Origin: Opitutaceae bacterium
GTDB taxonomy: Bacteria; Verrucomicrobiota; Verrucomicrobiia; Opitutales; Opitutaceae
Assembly: GCA_016715765.1 (NCBI GenBank)
Contig: JADJZJ010000045.1
Span: 1-31,413, forward strand
Direction: 5' to 3'
DNA length: 31,413 nt
In this document: positions 8,090 to 15,850 of the stretch, one piece after another
How positions within the stretch are numbered: position 1 is the stretch's first letter
Layout: each line of letters begins with the position of its first letter
Notes under the pieces: generated by a model
The model's input: the letters and a program-made list of their open reading frames with translations, nothing else
Told to the model about the DNA's origin: nothing
The model's database searches: none
Program-made: the position numbers and the translations under genes

Positions 8090-8643
8090 GGGAAGCAGCG
8101 ACTATTTCATGACCGGGTGAAGGAGTGGGCTGCCGCTTACTCGCACCGCGGAGTAGGCTCCACTTCTGACCGGGCGCGCGACACCGACGAAATATACAAC
8201 GAGGCCGCATCTATTCCCGGACAGGCTGGAAACGACGCGCGAGCAAATCCGTAGCTGAATTGAATCAGGTTGTGAAAGCTGCCGTACAAAAGGCCGGAGG
8301 GAGGTGACGACGTCCTGAATGGTGTCCGGCAGGAGTTTCGCTTGGGCCGCTGGCAAGCTGGGGCGAGCCCTTTGCGCTAGCTGGCATTTTCTCCGTCATT
8401 ATCATTTCGCATTAACAGCCGACAATATGTCGCTCGCGAACCAGAATCTTTCAGGACAAATCTTAGCTCCTTTGCACTTCACCAAGAATCCAGTCTCAAT
8501 TTTGTGGGTGACTGTTAAGGAGCACTCAACGCCTAGCGGACAAACAATCTGTCGCAGTTCTTCGGGGTGATCAGGCATGCGCGTATATCCTAAAACCAGT
8601 GTGGTGCTCCACTGCTATGTTAGTGTGCATGTTATCTGTTCAT
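8090..8643. other. Gene-poor stretch, probable decayed sequence
   Basis: No convincing gene on either strand. Short open frames here have no recognisable domain or start signal. It lies between a receiver domain that seems cut from a larger protein and a globin fragment, so it is most likely the remains of former genes. Confidence 0.45.
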
Positions 8644-8829
8644 TTATGCGGCAATATGAAGCAGTTTTTCGGTGAGGAATCGTCGCCGCGCTCGGTTGGG
8701 GACGTCATCGGAGAATATCGGGCCGATTTCCTCGTGCTGACGCACGTCGGCATAAAAGTGACGCAAGAGGTCGGCCAGCGCAGGGCGACCACCTATCCGG
8801 TCGAAAAGTGAAGCCGAAGGTTGGAACAT
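8644..8829 (-). pseudogene. Truncated hemoglobin, N-terminal fragment
   Basis: 61 aa. The first 40 residues match the start of truncated hemoglobins: SLFDRIGGRPALADLLRHFY followed by the helix ending IGPIF. This covers the A-to-C/E region that begins the heme pocket. Family members are about 120-150 aa. Here the frame ends soon after IFSDDV, and the distal part, including the proximal heme-binding histidine, is not found in any frame to the left. LTEKLLHIAA may be the next helix before the TAA. It cannot bind heme in the usual way and is best called a fragment. Confidence 0.6.
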
Positions 8830-9055
8830 TGGATTGAGACTATCAGGGCCTCATCTTACCCTGCCGGGGACTCCAGCACCTTGATATGGCTCAAGTTCTT
8901 AGGGGGTTTTAGGGAAAAAGCGCAGGCGTCCGACTCGGCTGGCGTGGCTTCCTTTCATTGCCCATAAGCCATGAAGGATGGTCAATCAGTGAGCTAATTT
9001 TAGCAATTAGCGCGTAGAATCATTCTGCCTGGGTTGCTATGATCAGCCAGATTTA

Positions 9056-9550
9056 ATGCAGCCGATGGTTCTCAATCAACTGTACATGCGGCGCGACCAA
9101 ATTCTAAAAACTTGGACTGCCCTGCTGTGGGCCGAGCCAGTGACTACGCCCATGGCAGAGCCTCATCTGCTAGCACACCTATTTGAACAGACCCTCGACC
9201 GGATATTCACGAGGCTTAAGCGGCCGACTTGCGAGCCGCCCCCGACACCATTCCATTGTTCGTGTGGACTGAGCCCCTATCTCGCCTATTTCCGAACGGT
9301 TGAACAAACCTTGCTTGAAACGCTGGTGCTTGTGCATGTCGAGAATGCATCGGAGTCGAGCACGGCGAAACGTGCACAGGATTTGGCCGACCTGAGGGCT
9401 GTCATCCGGTCGATTGGTAACGAAGAGATCGCGCTATTCGGAAGCGTCTGTCAAAAGCGACGAAAATGCTTGTCGGGCGGGCAGTGTCCGCCGTCGGACA
9501 TGGACGCGAGGTGCCGGATGGACGGAACGGTCACCGAAAGTTTACAGTGA
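9056..9550 (+). CDS. Hypothetical protein whose 3' half recurs at 14.9 kb
   Basis: 164 aa, function unknown. The N-terminal half is helical (RRDQILKTW, LLAHLFEQTLDRIFTRL). It is followed by a CSCG motif at residues 68-71 and a second helical block, YLAYFRTVEQTLLETLVLV, ending in LFGSVCQ. The spaced cysteines and a final C suggest a small metal or redox site, but that is a guess. ATG at 9056 or 9086 are both possible starts; no clear SD. The last 30 residues after SVCQ are probably non-native: the duplicate copy stops right after CQ because of a single A/T difference. I have the impression of similar proteins in Verrucomicrobia, without a named family. Confidence 0.6.
   Translation: MQPMVLNQLYMRRDQILKTWTALLWAEPVTTPMAEPHLLAHLFEQTLDRIFTRLKRPTCEPPPTPFHCSCGLSPYLAYFRTVEQTLLETLVLVHVENASESSTAKRAQDLADLRAVIRSIGNEEIALFGSVCQKRRKCLSGGQCPPSDMDARCRMDGTVTESLQ
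9279..9463 (+). repeat. Imperfect direct repeat, copy A
   Basis: 185 bp aligning without gaps to 14871-15055. By-eye count gives about 30 differences (about 84% identity), mostly at third codon positions, so both copies were shaped by protein-level selection. It encodes YLAYF through SVCQ. Confidence 0.88.
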
Positions 9551-9653
9551 GCTTACGAACTATTTTCGCAGGACCAGCGGACAACATTGCAGTGACCTCA
9601 AGCTTCAACAGTCCAACCAATCACATCGGCTATGCGGCAGAACGCCCGATAAT

Positions 9654-10085
9654 TTATCTACGCTGATGTCGCGCAGCCCATGCAAAGCCCAACACACCGA
9701 GCCCCACGAGCACAGCATAGGTGGATGGCTCAGGCACCGCACTGGCCGGCATCGTGAGCATCAGTCCACCGCCCTCTGCGAGCGAGAGATCGTCGAGAGT
9801 GAGCCCCAGACCGGTGTGATCGATCACCGTGCCAAACATGCCCGTGAGCAGGCCATCCACCCGCAGGAAATAAAAAGTGTCACCCAGTTGCGGAGCGTAA
9901 CCGTCGACCAGCGAGATCTCGAAGGTGGCGCCGTCGATGTCGGCGTTGCCCGTGATGTGAAGCACGTCGAACTGGCCCGCGGCGGTTCCCCCGACCTCGA
10001 TCTTCAGGGTGCCGAACGCCCGCCCCAGGGCGTTTTCTGCGTTCGCCAGATTGAGATCGCCTTGGATCATTAACTCGCCGGTGTG
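9654..10085 (-). CDS. PEP-CTERM surface protein, C-terminal part (frame broken)
   Basis: This frame continues the protein encoded at 10070-11828 after a one-base slip near 10079-10086, where PGIAWSVSIT would run into GELMIQGDLNL. It encodes the domain that ends many repeat-rich PEP-CTERM proteins of this group: LHITGNADIDGATFEISLVDGYAP, then FYFLRVDGLLTG. The sorting signal follows: VPEPSTYA, a hydrophobic span (VLVGLGVLGFAWAA) and a basic tail, RHQRR. Exosortase recognises this signal, and the protein is expected to be processed at the inner membrane and displayed outside. Stop is at 9654-9656. Confidence 0.78.
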   Translation of the reverse strand, partial: HTGELMIQGDLNLANAENALGRAFGTLKIEVGGTAAGQFDVLHITGNADIDGATFEISLVDGYAPQLGDTFYFLRVDGLLTGMFGTVIDHTGLGLTLDDLSLAEGGGLMLTMPASAVPEPSTYAVLVGLGVLGFAWAARHQRR

Positions 10086-11828
10086 ATCGAAACCGACCAG
10101 GCGATGCCCGGGGCCACGGTGCCGATCGCTTGGAGCCGGCCGCCGGCCGGGCTGGTGAAGGCGATGGTGCCGAATCCTTCGAGCAGGTCGTTTGAACCGA
10201 GGTCGAGTGAGCCGGCGTTGTGAATGGTGTGGGGGAAAGGCCACTCCACTTCCTGGGAAGTGCCGGTGACGTTCAAGGTGCCGCCCTCGACCCTGAGGGT
10301 CGCCTGGCCAGCCGGGGAGGGACTGTCGGGAATGCCGCCGTAATCCATGTCCGAAGTGTTCGTGCCGACGCTAATATTCTGGGCCGAGACCGTGCCTAAT
10401 ATGTGCAACTCACCATCACCAGCGCCGTTGGAGGCGATACTCAGGTAGCCATTTATCGTCATGGAACTGCCGTCGTGCACCTTCAGCGACGCATGCCCGT
10501 CCCGTCCGAGTTGCACCGCCCCGTGCACGGTGATGGTCGCCCCAAGTTCGTTACCAGTGATCCGCAACTGGCCGGAGGAACCGCTGTCGCGTCCCAGCGT
10601 CATGATCGCCGTCGTGCCAGGATCCCCCGCCGTGCCAACTGTCAGGTCACCTATTGCCGCATAGAGGACGCCGTTGTGGATATCGATGGCGGCCGCGCTG
10701 GCCGACGCCCGGAATTCGAGCCAGCTGGAGTTCTCGATGACGATCTGCCCGATTCGGGCCTCGGAATTTGCGAGGAAAAGCGCCGTTCCCTGGGCGCTCT
10801 GTCCGAGGTGGAGGAGTCCGGAATCGAGATCGCCGTTGACGATTGCGCCCCACCCCGACGGCGGAAGCCCCGCCTCCCAAAACCAATTCCCCGAATCGAC
10901 GATCAGCTCCGACAGTCGAACGGTGCTGGCGGATACAGCGCTCAAAAAGCTTCCGGGGCGGATAACCAAGCGGGGGTCGGTCGCGGCGCCGGGAAGCAGG
11001 CTGCCCGCCAGTAAGCCGCCGCCTTCGATCCAGAGATATCCCTCCCCCCCCTCACCGCCTAACTCAATCAGCCCAGCAGGGTGAAACCACCCTGAACCGT
11101 TGCCAATTCGCATCTCGGCCGTCAATGGGCCGCTGCCTGTTTGCCCTTTTCCGATTTCGGCGAAACCCGAAGTCGTCAGCGAACTATTATTCAATCTCAG
11201 CACAACGTAGCGCGCACTGCCGTCAGCATTCGCCACCCCCACTCGCAAAGCCGAGTCAAACACGCTCGCGGGAGTTAGACTGAGGATTCCGTTTTGGAGT
11301 TCGAACACCGAGTAGGTGTTGTCGGCGTTGAAAACAGTCAGCGAGCGGGCGACTGCGGCACTTTCGTTGATGGTGGGGAGAATGAGTGATCCGGCCTTGG
11401 TAATCCGGGCATCTGCAGACCCGTCGGGCACCCCGTCGGTCCAGACGTTTAAATTGTTCCAGTGGTTGTCGGTTTGCGGTATTTGTTGCGGTTCCTGGAG
11501 GATCGGCCGCCACTGGTAATAATACACCCATCCATCGTCGATGAAGCCCCAGCGGTCAGCATATTCTCTCCGCTCTCCGACATACATCGGCCGGCCAGGC
11601 TCCCTGATGCCGGCCTGCTCTTCATTCTCCGTAGATCGCCGGGACATACTGGATCCAACTGCCCACGAACGTGGTCTGTGCCTGCACCAGTGGAGATATC
11701 GCCAGCAGGGCGACCGCTGCCACGAAAAACCCGAGCCGGCGGGTAAGGCAGTGGGTTTGAATCCCGGGTTGGGAGGCAGGAGCGACGCGAAGGAATATAT
11801 CTCGGACCGAACAGGCTGGAAAATTCAT
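10070..11828 (-). CDS. PEP-CTERM surface protein, signal peptide and repeat region (frame broken)
   Basis: ATG at 11828 opens a frame with a late signal peptide, RRLGFFVAAVALLAISPLVQAQ. This frame ends at a TGA near 11632, but the neighbouring frame goes on from NEEQAGIREP through HWNNLNVWTDGVPDG and a long beta-rich region of G/N/S/T-rich strands to about 10080. The WTDG motif and the repeated LxIGxG and VxGxLxL turns are typical of autotransporter-like beta-helix passengers exported as PEP-CTERM proteins. With the C-terminal part the protein is about 720 residues. Two frame breaks divide it. It starts 22 bp downstream of a secreted-protein gene on the same strand, a possible operon. Function is unknown; adhesion or matrix roles are plausible for the class. 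Confidence 0.75.
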
Positions 11829-11850
11829 GGATGGGAAGCGTGTCGTCGGT

Positions 11851-12366
11851 TCACCGCCCGAAGGCCCTCGCGCGGTCGGTGGTGACCTTGGCCATGATCT
11901 CACGGACTCGGGTCTCGCTGGCGCGGACGAGTTCGGTGTTCTTCGGGTTGATGCGGTCGGTGGGGAAAGTGCGGCCCTGCGCTTCGCCAAGCGCGGCAAT
12001 CTGCGCCTGCATGACCACGGCCGGTATCAGCACGAAATCGCGGCCGGTCAGTTTGGCGGCTTTCAACTGCGTCGCGATCGCCGGCTCGCTCTCGATGTGG
12101 GCGACCGTCTGCGGGTAGGTCGTGGGGCCCTTGGGCGCACGTTGCCGCATCGCCGCAGCTTCGGCCGGCTTGGCCTCGGCCCAATCGGCCAGGCCGGCCA
12201 TGACCGCGCCATAGGCCTCGAGGTTCGGGAGCGTCAGTTCGTAGCGTGCGACCTCGCGGGTGAACTCATCCGGGGCGTCCTCCGCCGTCACCGGAATCGC
12301 GAGCCATGCCGCCAGCAATGGCAGGGAGAACAACAAGCGCAGAGCATGGCCATGGGGGATGGACAT
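11851..12366 (-). CDS. Secreted hypothetical protein, 171 aa
   Basis: The ATG at 12366 gives a clear signal peptide (ALRLLFSLPLLAAWLAIPVTAED). The mature part begins with a pattern seen in small exported proteins of several Gram-negative groups: VARYELTLPNLEAYGAVMAGLADWA. It then has an alanine-rich helical body with TYPQTVAHIESEPAIATQLKAAKLTGRDFVLIPAVVMQAQ. No catalytic motif or cysteine is seen in the mature part. Longer upstream readings exist but would bury the signal peptide. Function is unknown; the PEP-CTERM gene follows on the same strand. Confidence 0.72.
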   Translation of the reverse strand: MSIPHGHALRLLFSLPLLAAWLAIPVTAEDAPDEFTREVARYELTLPNLEAYGAVMAGLADWAEAKPAEAAAMRQRAPKGPTTYPQTVAHIESEPAIATQLKAAKLTGRDFVLIPAVVMQAQIAALGEAQGRTFPTDRINPKNTELVRASETRVREIMAKVTTDRARAFGR

Positions 12367-12573
12367 CGGGGGTGGGGCTGAGGGTATTCCCCTAAATTCC
12401 ACTCACATACACAATGGCTAATCCTGCGCGCTTCTTGTGAAGCGGCTTCAGGAAATCTTTATCTGCGCGGGCCAAACAGGACCTATTACCGGGCCTCATG
12501 CTGTTGAAGAGGTAATCACCAAAAGGCGCACCGTTTGGCGTTGTTGATGTTTCGATGCACAAAACAATAGATG

Positions 12574-12798
12574 CTACGGATACCTGTCCCTGTGACCGGG
12601 TTTGCGCTCGGGCGCGGCAATCCGCGCCCATTCCGCCTCGCGCTTTTCGCGCTCCTTTTCGCGGAGTCGCTCCTCCACGGGCACGGCAAATACCGCCTTT
12701 CCCTCAAGCACGCATCCCTTCCGCCCCGGAACGCAGTCCGTGTTCAACCGAAGGCAAAAGTCACGATTCGGATCAAAATGCGGACAGAAGAAACTCAC
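12574..12798 (-). CDS. Small four-cysteine protein, possible metal-binding
   Basis: 74 aa. The first 30 residues carry four evenly spaced cysteines (C5, C15, C22, C29) in FFCPHFD, FCLRLNTDC and CVPGRKGCVL, followed by a highly charged helix of K/R/E repeats (EERLREKEREKREAEW). I associate this layout with small proteins of Opitutaceae-like bacteria, but no function is known to me. A zinc or iron-sulfur site is likely from cysteine spacing alone. A frame on the opposite strand covers the same bases and looks like a shadow. Confidence 0.65.
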   Translation of the reverse strand: MSFFCPHFDPNRDFCLRLNTDCVPGRKGCVLEGKAVFAVPVEERLREKEREKREAEWARIAAPERKPGHRDRYP

Positions 12799-13010
12799 GG
12801 GCGAACCTTACCCTTTCATGGGCGGTTTGACCTTGAGCGACATCAAGCAATGCACCCAAAGTGTTGGCAGAATGGATTCAGGGTCACGGCAGGATGCCGC
12901 TGGTCCATTTTCCCTGGGAGGTTTTCTGCGGCGCGGGAGCCAGTGTCTCTCCGGAAATCCTCAAAAATTGAGCATCCTGCAAATCGTTGACAGGTTAGCG
13001 TTAGCCATTC

Positions 13011-13032
13011 GTAGTGAGTGCAAACTTACTTA
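13011..13032 (+). promoter_or_regulatory. Operator-like inverted repeat for the adjacent TetR gene
   Basis: Arms GTAGTGAGT (13011-13019) and ACTTACTTA (13024-13032) are separated by 4 bp. The left arm matches the complement of the right arm at 6 of 9 positions. It ends 2 bp before the ATG at 13035. The same arm sequence, spacing and distance to the start codon occur at 23032-23053. A TTGACA -35-like hexamer lies at 12987-12992; no clear -10 was found. Autoregulation by the TetR protein is inferred. Confidence 0.62.
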
Positions 13033-13034
13033 GT

Positions 13035-13646
13035 ATGCGACCCCGCCCAAAGACCAAACGCCTGAGTTCGCCTGAACGCCGAACCACGTTGGTCACTGCA
13101 TTTGTGGCGCTCGCGGCCTCGGACGATCCCGGCTCGGTCACCACCGAAGCGATTGCCCGTAAAGTCGGCGTTAGTCATGCCGCAGTCTTTCGTCACTTTC
13201 CGACTAGGGATGCGCTCGTTGCCGCGGCAATCGAATGGTCAGCAACGGCCCTCGTCGAACGCCTCGACCAGGCGAAACGCTCGTCGAAGTCGGCACTGGC
13301 TGCCCTTGAGGCGATGTTCCTTGCGCACGCGGAGTTTGCGGCCAGCCATCCTGGGGTTCCCCGCATTCTGGTCAGCGAATTGCAGAAGGCTGGGAATCGT
13401 GCGGCGAAGCAGGCCGTGCAGACGCTCTTCTTTCAATACGCCTGCCGCATCAGTGCCTTGGTGGAGAACGGGAAGGCCAAAGGTGAAATCACTTCAAAGG
13501 TCGATGGAGCGCAGACGGCAGTCTTGGTTCTGGGGTCGATTCAAGGGTTGGTGCTCCAGTCCCTCATGCTGGGTCAGGCGAACTGGGTGCGGCAGCAAGC
13601 TCCGGGCATCATAGCCGTGATCAAGGACGGTCTGAGGAGAAAATGA
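13035..13646 (+). CDS. TetR-family transcriptional regulator
   Basis: 203 aa from ATG 13035; a longer GTG start at 13014 would lie inside the operator and is less likely. The N-terminal helix-turn-helix (about residues 20-65) reads IARKVGVSHAAVFRHFPTRDALV, typical of TetR. The all-helical C-terminal ligand and dimer domain (LAALEAMFLAHAEF, HPGVPRILVSELQ, VLGSIQGLVLQSLM) closely parallels the TetR at 22407-23029, so the two are paralogues. There is no Shine-Dalgarno because the operator sits where it would be. The next gene starts 2 nt after the stop, so the pair is probably one transcript. Ligand is unknown. Confidence 0.9.
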   Translation: MRPRPKTKRLSSPERRTTLVTAFVALAASDDPGSVTTEAIARKVGVSHAAVFRHFPTRDALVAAAIEWSATALVERLDQAKRSSKSALAALEAMFLAHAEFAASHPGVPRILVSELQKAGNRAAKQAVQTLFFQYACRISALVENGKAKGEITSKVDGAQTAVLVLGSIQGLVLQSLMLGQANWVRQQAPGIIAVIKDGLRRK

Positions 13647-13647
13647 C

Positions 13648-14073
13648 GTGGACCTGCGCTACTCGATCGACTGGAAGCGCCATGCGGTAAGGCTTGGAGC
13701 CGAGGATCTATTGATGGGGACGGAACTGAACTTGGCCGCCTTCGAAATGAGCACGGTGCCGATGATCTTCCAGGATGGGCGGGGCTTGGTCGATTTCAGC
13801 GCGGTGACTGACGCCAGCGCCCGGACCGATGACATGGTCTTTTTCCTGATTAGCCTGAACAAACTGGTGTGTTCGCGGGTTGCGGTCGTGGTTCCGGCTA
13901 GGATGACGCCAGACCTTATCGCCGAGGCTATCCGGGCCGTCGGGTTACGACACATCAGATCCTTCTTGGGTGAGGCCGAAGCTCTGGAATGGCTCAATGA
14001 AGGGGTAGCGGCGGATCGACTCCTAGACGCGAATCCGAAACCGGCTCAATCCATCTCCGAAGCTATTGAGTAA
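13648..14073 (+). CDS. SpoIIAA/STAS-like small protein
   Basis: 141 aa from a GTG start 2 nt after the TetR stop, with AGGAGA upstream inside the TetR gene. The layout resembles the SpoIIAA-like (STAS/SEC14-type) fold: an N-terminal beta strand pair, a central GRGLVDFSAVTDASA strand-loop, then RVAVVVPARMTPDLIAEAIRAVG and a closing SFLGEAEALEWL helix. Such proteins are usually cytoplasmic and of unclear role; anti-sigma-factor antagonism is known only for true SpoIIAA. No conserved phospho-serine was identified. Coupling to a TetR gene suggests shared control. Confidence 0.55.
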   Translation: MDLRYSIDWKRHAVRLGAEDLLMGTELNLAAFEMSTVPMIFQDGRGLVDFSAVTDASARTDDMVFFLISLNKLVCSRVAVVVPARMTPDLIAEAIRAVGLRHIRSFLGEAEALEWLNEGVAADRLLDANPKPAQSISEAIE

Positions 14074-14080
14074 TCAAATC

Positions 14081-14275
14081 ATGACCGATCAGGAAATCCT
14101 CCACCTGGCCTTCCACGGCGATGCCGATGCTTGGCATCGCCTTCATGAATTGAGCAATGATCGTGCTTTCGCAAAACAGTTCCTGCGACTGCTAGAGAAG
14201 CACGAGAGTGAAAACCGTGCGGCTGGGGCCGCGTGGCGCGATTATTTTAAGGAACACGGGCTGGTCGAACCTTAG
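14081..14275 (+). CDS. Small hypothetical protein, 64 aa
   Basis: Starts 7 nt after the previous stop; a TTG at 14066 would add five residues. It is a helical, histidine- and charge-rich protein (EILHLAFHGDADAWHRLHEL, then FAKQFLRLLEKHESEN) without membrane segments. No family recognised. It is likely the third gene of the TetR transcript, judged by spacing only. Confidence 0.5.
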   Translation: MTDQEILHLAFHGDADAWHRLHELSNDRAFAKQFLRLLEKHESENRAAGAAWRDYFKEHGLVEP

Positions 14276-14334
14276 CGACGTAATGAGGGCCTCAATGAAA
14301 TCTCCACGGGGCGCCTGCATTTGAGGGCAACTGC

Positions 14335-14796
14335 GTGATTCCAACCTCATGGCGTGTTTCTGCTTCCGCATTTCTGAAGATGCTGGCAATGGGGACGCTC
14401 TGCTTCGTGGTGGCGCTGGTCATCGCCTTGACCGTTGGCGTGCGTTCACGGGCCCAGATTGAGGGGGTTGTCGTGCGGGATCTCTTCTGGAACGAGCGTG
14501 ACCGCGTGGTCGCGTACGCCCTACGTATTTCGAATCGGACCACAGTTGAGATGACCGTCATGATCGATTTGGTGGCTGTCCGGGCACCGGCAGAGCAACG
14601 GGAAACCCTGCCGGATCTCGGACGCACCCAGATAGCCCTAGTACTGCGTCCGGCAGAGGAGAAAACCTATTTCGGCCTGCTTCCGTTGGTCGATGCGGGA
14701 CCGAGCAGACTTACCGTATCCAAGCACTGCGTGAGGCATGAGCAACGTCCTCTGGACTACATGGATCGGCCGATGGGGCCACGCACCTCCTCCTAA
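14335..14796 (+). CDS. Membrane-anchored hypothetical protein
   Basis: 153 aa from a GTG start. One hydrophobic segment at about residues 13-35 (FLKMLAMGTLCFVVALVIALTVGV) should anchor it in the inner membrane. The rest is an extracytoplasmic beta-rich domain, with strands such as IEGVVVRDLFWNERDRVVAYALRISN and EMTVMIDLVAV, that looks like a small Ig-like fold. No enzyme motif is present. The last 20 residues (RPMGPRTSS) run into a CCTCC-TAA-GGAGG inverted repeat at the stop. Function unknown. Confidence 0.5.
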   Translation: MIPTSWRVSASAFLKMLAMGTLCFVVALVIALTVGVRSRAQIEGVVVRDLFWNERDRVVAYALRISNRTTVEMTVMIDLVAVRAPAEQRETLPDLGRTQIALVLRPAEEKTYFGLLPLVDAGPSRLTVSKHCVRHEQRPLDYMDRPMGPRTSS

Positions 14797-14870
14797 GGAG
14801 GGCCCCTTGCTCAAGATGGGGTCGTGGCCGCTGTTTATTCGGCGTCGGTTTCCTAACCTGCTATTCAACT

Positions 14871-15049
14871 ATCTCGCCTATTTCCGAGCAGTCGAGCAAG
14901 CCCTGCTGGAAACATTAGTGCTGGTTCATGTCGAAAATGCTGCATTATCGAGCGCGACGAAACGTGCACAGGATTTGGCCGAGCTGCGGGCGGTCGTCCG
15001 GTCGATCGGTAACGAAGAGACCGGGCTCTTCGGAAGCGTCTGTCAATAG
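14871..15049 (+). pseudogene. Partial copy of the 9056-9550 gene
   Basis: Encodes YLAYFRAVEQALLETLVLVH through SVCQ, then TAG. Only the C-terminal half of the 9056 gene is present. The N-terminal half, with the CSCG motif, is replaced by unrelated sequence in the same open frame starting at 14738. No start signal is evident before 14871, so this is most likely a remnant of a duplicated gene. Differences from copy A are largely synonymous or conservative, so the copies diverged while under selection. Confidence 0.62.
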
Positions 15050-15055
15050 CGACGG
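14871..15055 (+). repeat. Imperfect direct repeat, copy B
   Basis: Ungapped partner of 9279-9463 at a constant offset of 5592 bp, about 84% identical by eye. Weaker similarity continues beyond 15055 (GACGGAACTG against GACGAAAATG). Confidence 0.88.
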
Positions 15056-15138
15056 AACTGTGTGCCGGTCGAGCCATGTGCACAGTCGTCCAAAATTGCC
15101 TGTTGCCTAGCGGACGGGTCTAGCATCGAAAATTGACC

Positions 15139-15811
15139 GTGGATTCTGAAGCCACTCCCCAGAATTTGAAGCAATGGCGCAAGGAACTGCGGGCGTCACT
15201 CCTCGCCCGGCGGGCAGCGTGTTCGCCGACGGAGCGTGCCACCTGGAACGAGGCGATTCTCCGTTTCCTGGCCACTGGGTTCCCCTTTCTGCACGAACTC
15301 GTGGTTGGCTTCTGCTGGCCCTACAAAGGGGGAGGTGGACCCGCGACCGTTGATCCATCAGCTGCGCAAGCAGGGTGCCCGGGTTGTGCTGCCGGCCGTC
15401 GTGGCGAAGCACCAGCCGCTTGAGTTTCGGGAGTGGTGGCCGGGGGCCCCGATGAAGGCGGGGGCCCTCGGCATTCCCATGCCCGAGGGCACCCCCGTGC
15501 TCGCGCCGGACGCGGTGCTGATCCCGCCCGTTGGATTCAGTGAATCGGGCTGGCGGCTGGGCTATGGCGGCGGCTACTTCGACCGGACGCTGGCGGCCAT
15601 GATGCCTCAACCCCTAAAGATTTGCGTCGCCCATGAAGTGTCGCGGATCCCGACCATCCATCCGCAGCCGCACGACATTCCCATGGACTTCGTCGTCACG
15701 GAAGCCGGTATCCACGCGGTGGCGGACGGCGGCATGCAGCGGATCAACGCCGCAGCCTGTGCGCAACTTGCCGCCGAAATTGTGGCCCGCCGCCGTGGGC
15801 GAGGAACTTAG
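15139..15811 (+). CDS. 5-formyltetrahydrofolate cyclo-ligase (frame broken at a G run)
   Basis: ATP-dependent enzyme that turns 5-formyltetrahydrofolate into 5,10-methenyltetrahydrofolate in one-carbon metabolism; cytoplasmic. N-terminal WRKELRASLLARRAACSP is the usual start of the family. The core holds GFCWPYKGEVDPRPLIHQLRKQGARVVLPAV and the signature GWRLGYGGGYFDRTLA, followed by IPTIHPQPHDIPMDFVVTE. Two frames are needed. The first covers 15139 to about 15332 and the second continues to 15811; the switch falls in GGGGG at 15328-15332, where one extra G explains it. As the enzyme is normally important for growth, a sequencing indel is the likeliest explanation. Length after repair is about 224 aa. 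GTG 15139 is the preferred start over TTG 15133. Confidence 0.85.
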
Positions 15812-15816
15812 TTGCC

Positions 15817-15835
15817 TCGCGGCCTTCGCCCGCGA
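15817..15835. terminator. Possible hairpin between convergent genes
   Basis: TCGCGG and CCGCGA form a 6-bp stem with a 7-nt loop in the 39-bp gap between the cyclo-ligase and the convergent methyltransferase gene. There is no T tract on either side, so it is only a weak terminator candidate. Confidence 0.3.
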
Positions 15836-15850
15836 CCGCAGGGCCACCCA

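Noticed and set aside
8102..8356. Possible histidine-kinase remnant upstream of the receiver domain
   Set aside because: Only one vaguely similar phrase (LRPFVRQLSQ) was seen and no kinase H, N or G boxes in any frame, so it is not listed as a gene.
9414..10073. Open frame of 219 aa on the + strand
   Set aside because: It overlaps the 3' part of the 9056 gene and the PEP-CTERM gene's complement, and has no family features or start signal. It is a shadow of those genes.
12402..12573. Short open frames between the secreted protein and the four-cysteine protein
   Set aside because: No recognisable motif, no start signal; probably non-coding spacer.
14785..14802. CCTCC-TAA-GGAGG inverted repeat as a terminator
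   Set aside because: Five-base stem, three-base loop and no T run; more likely chance.
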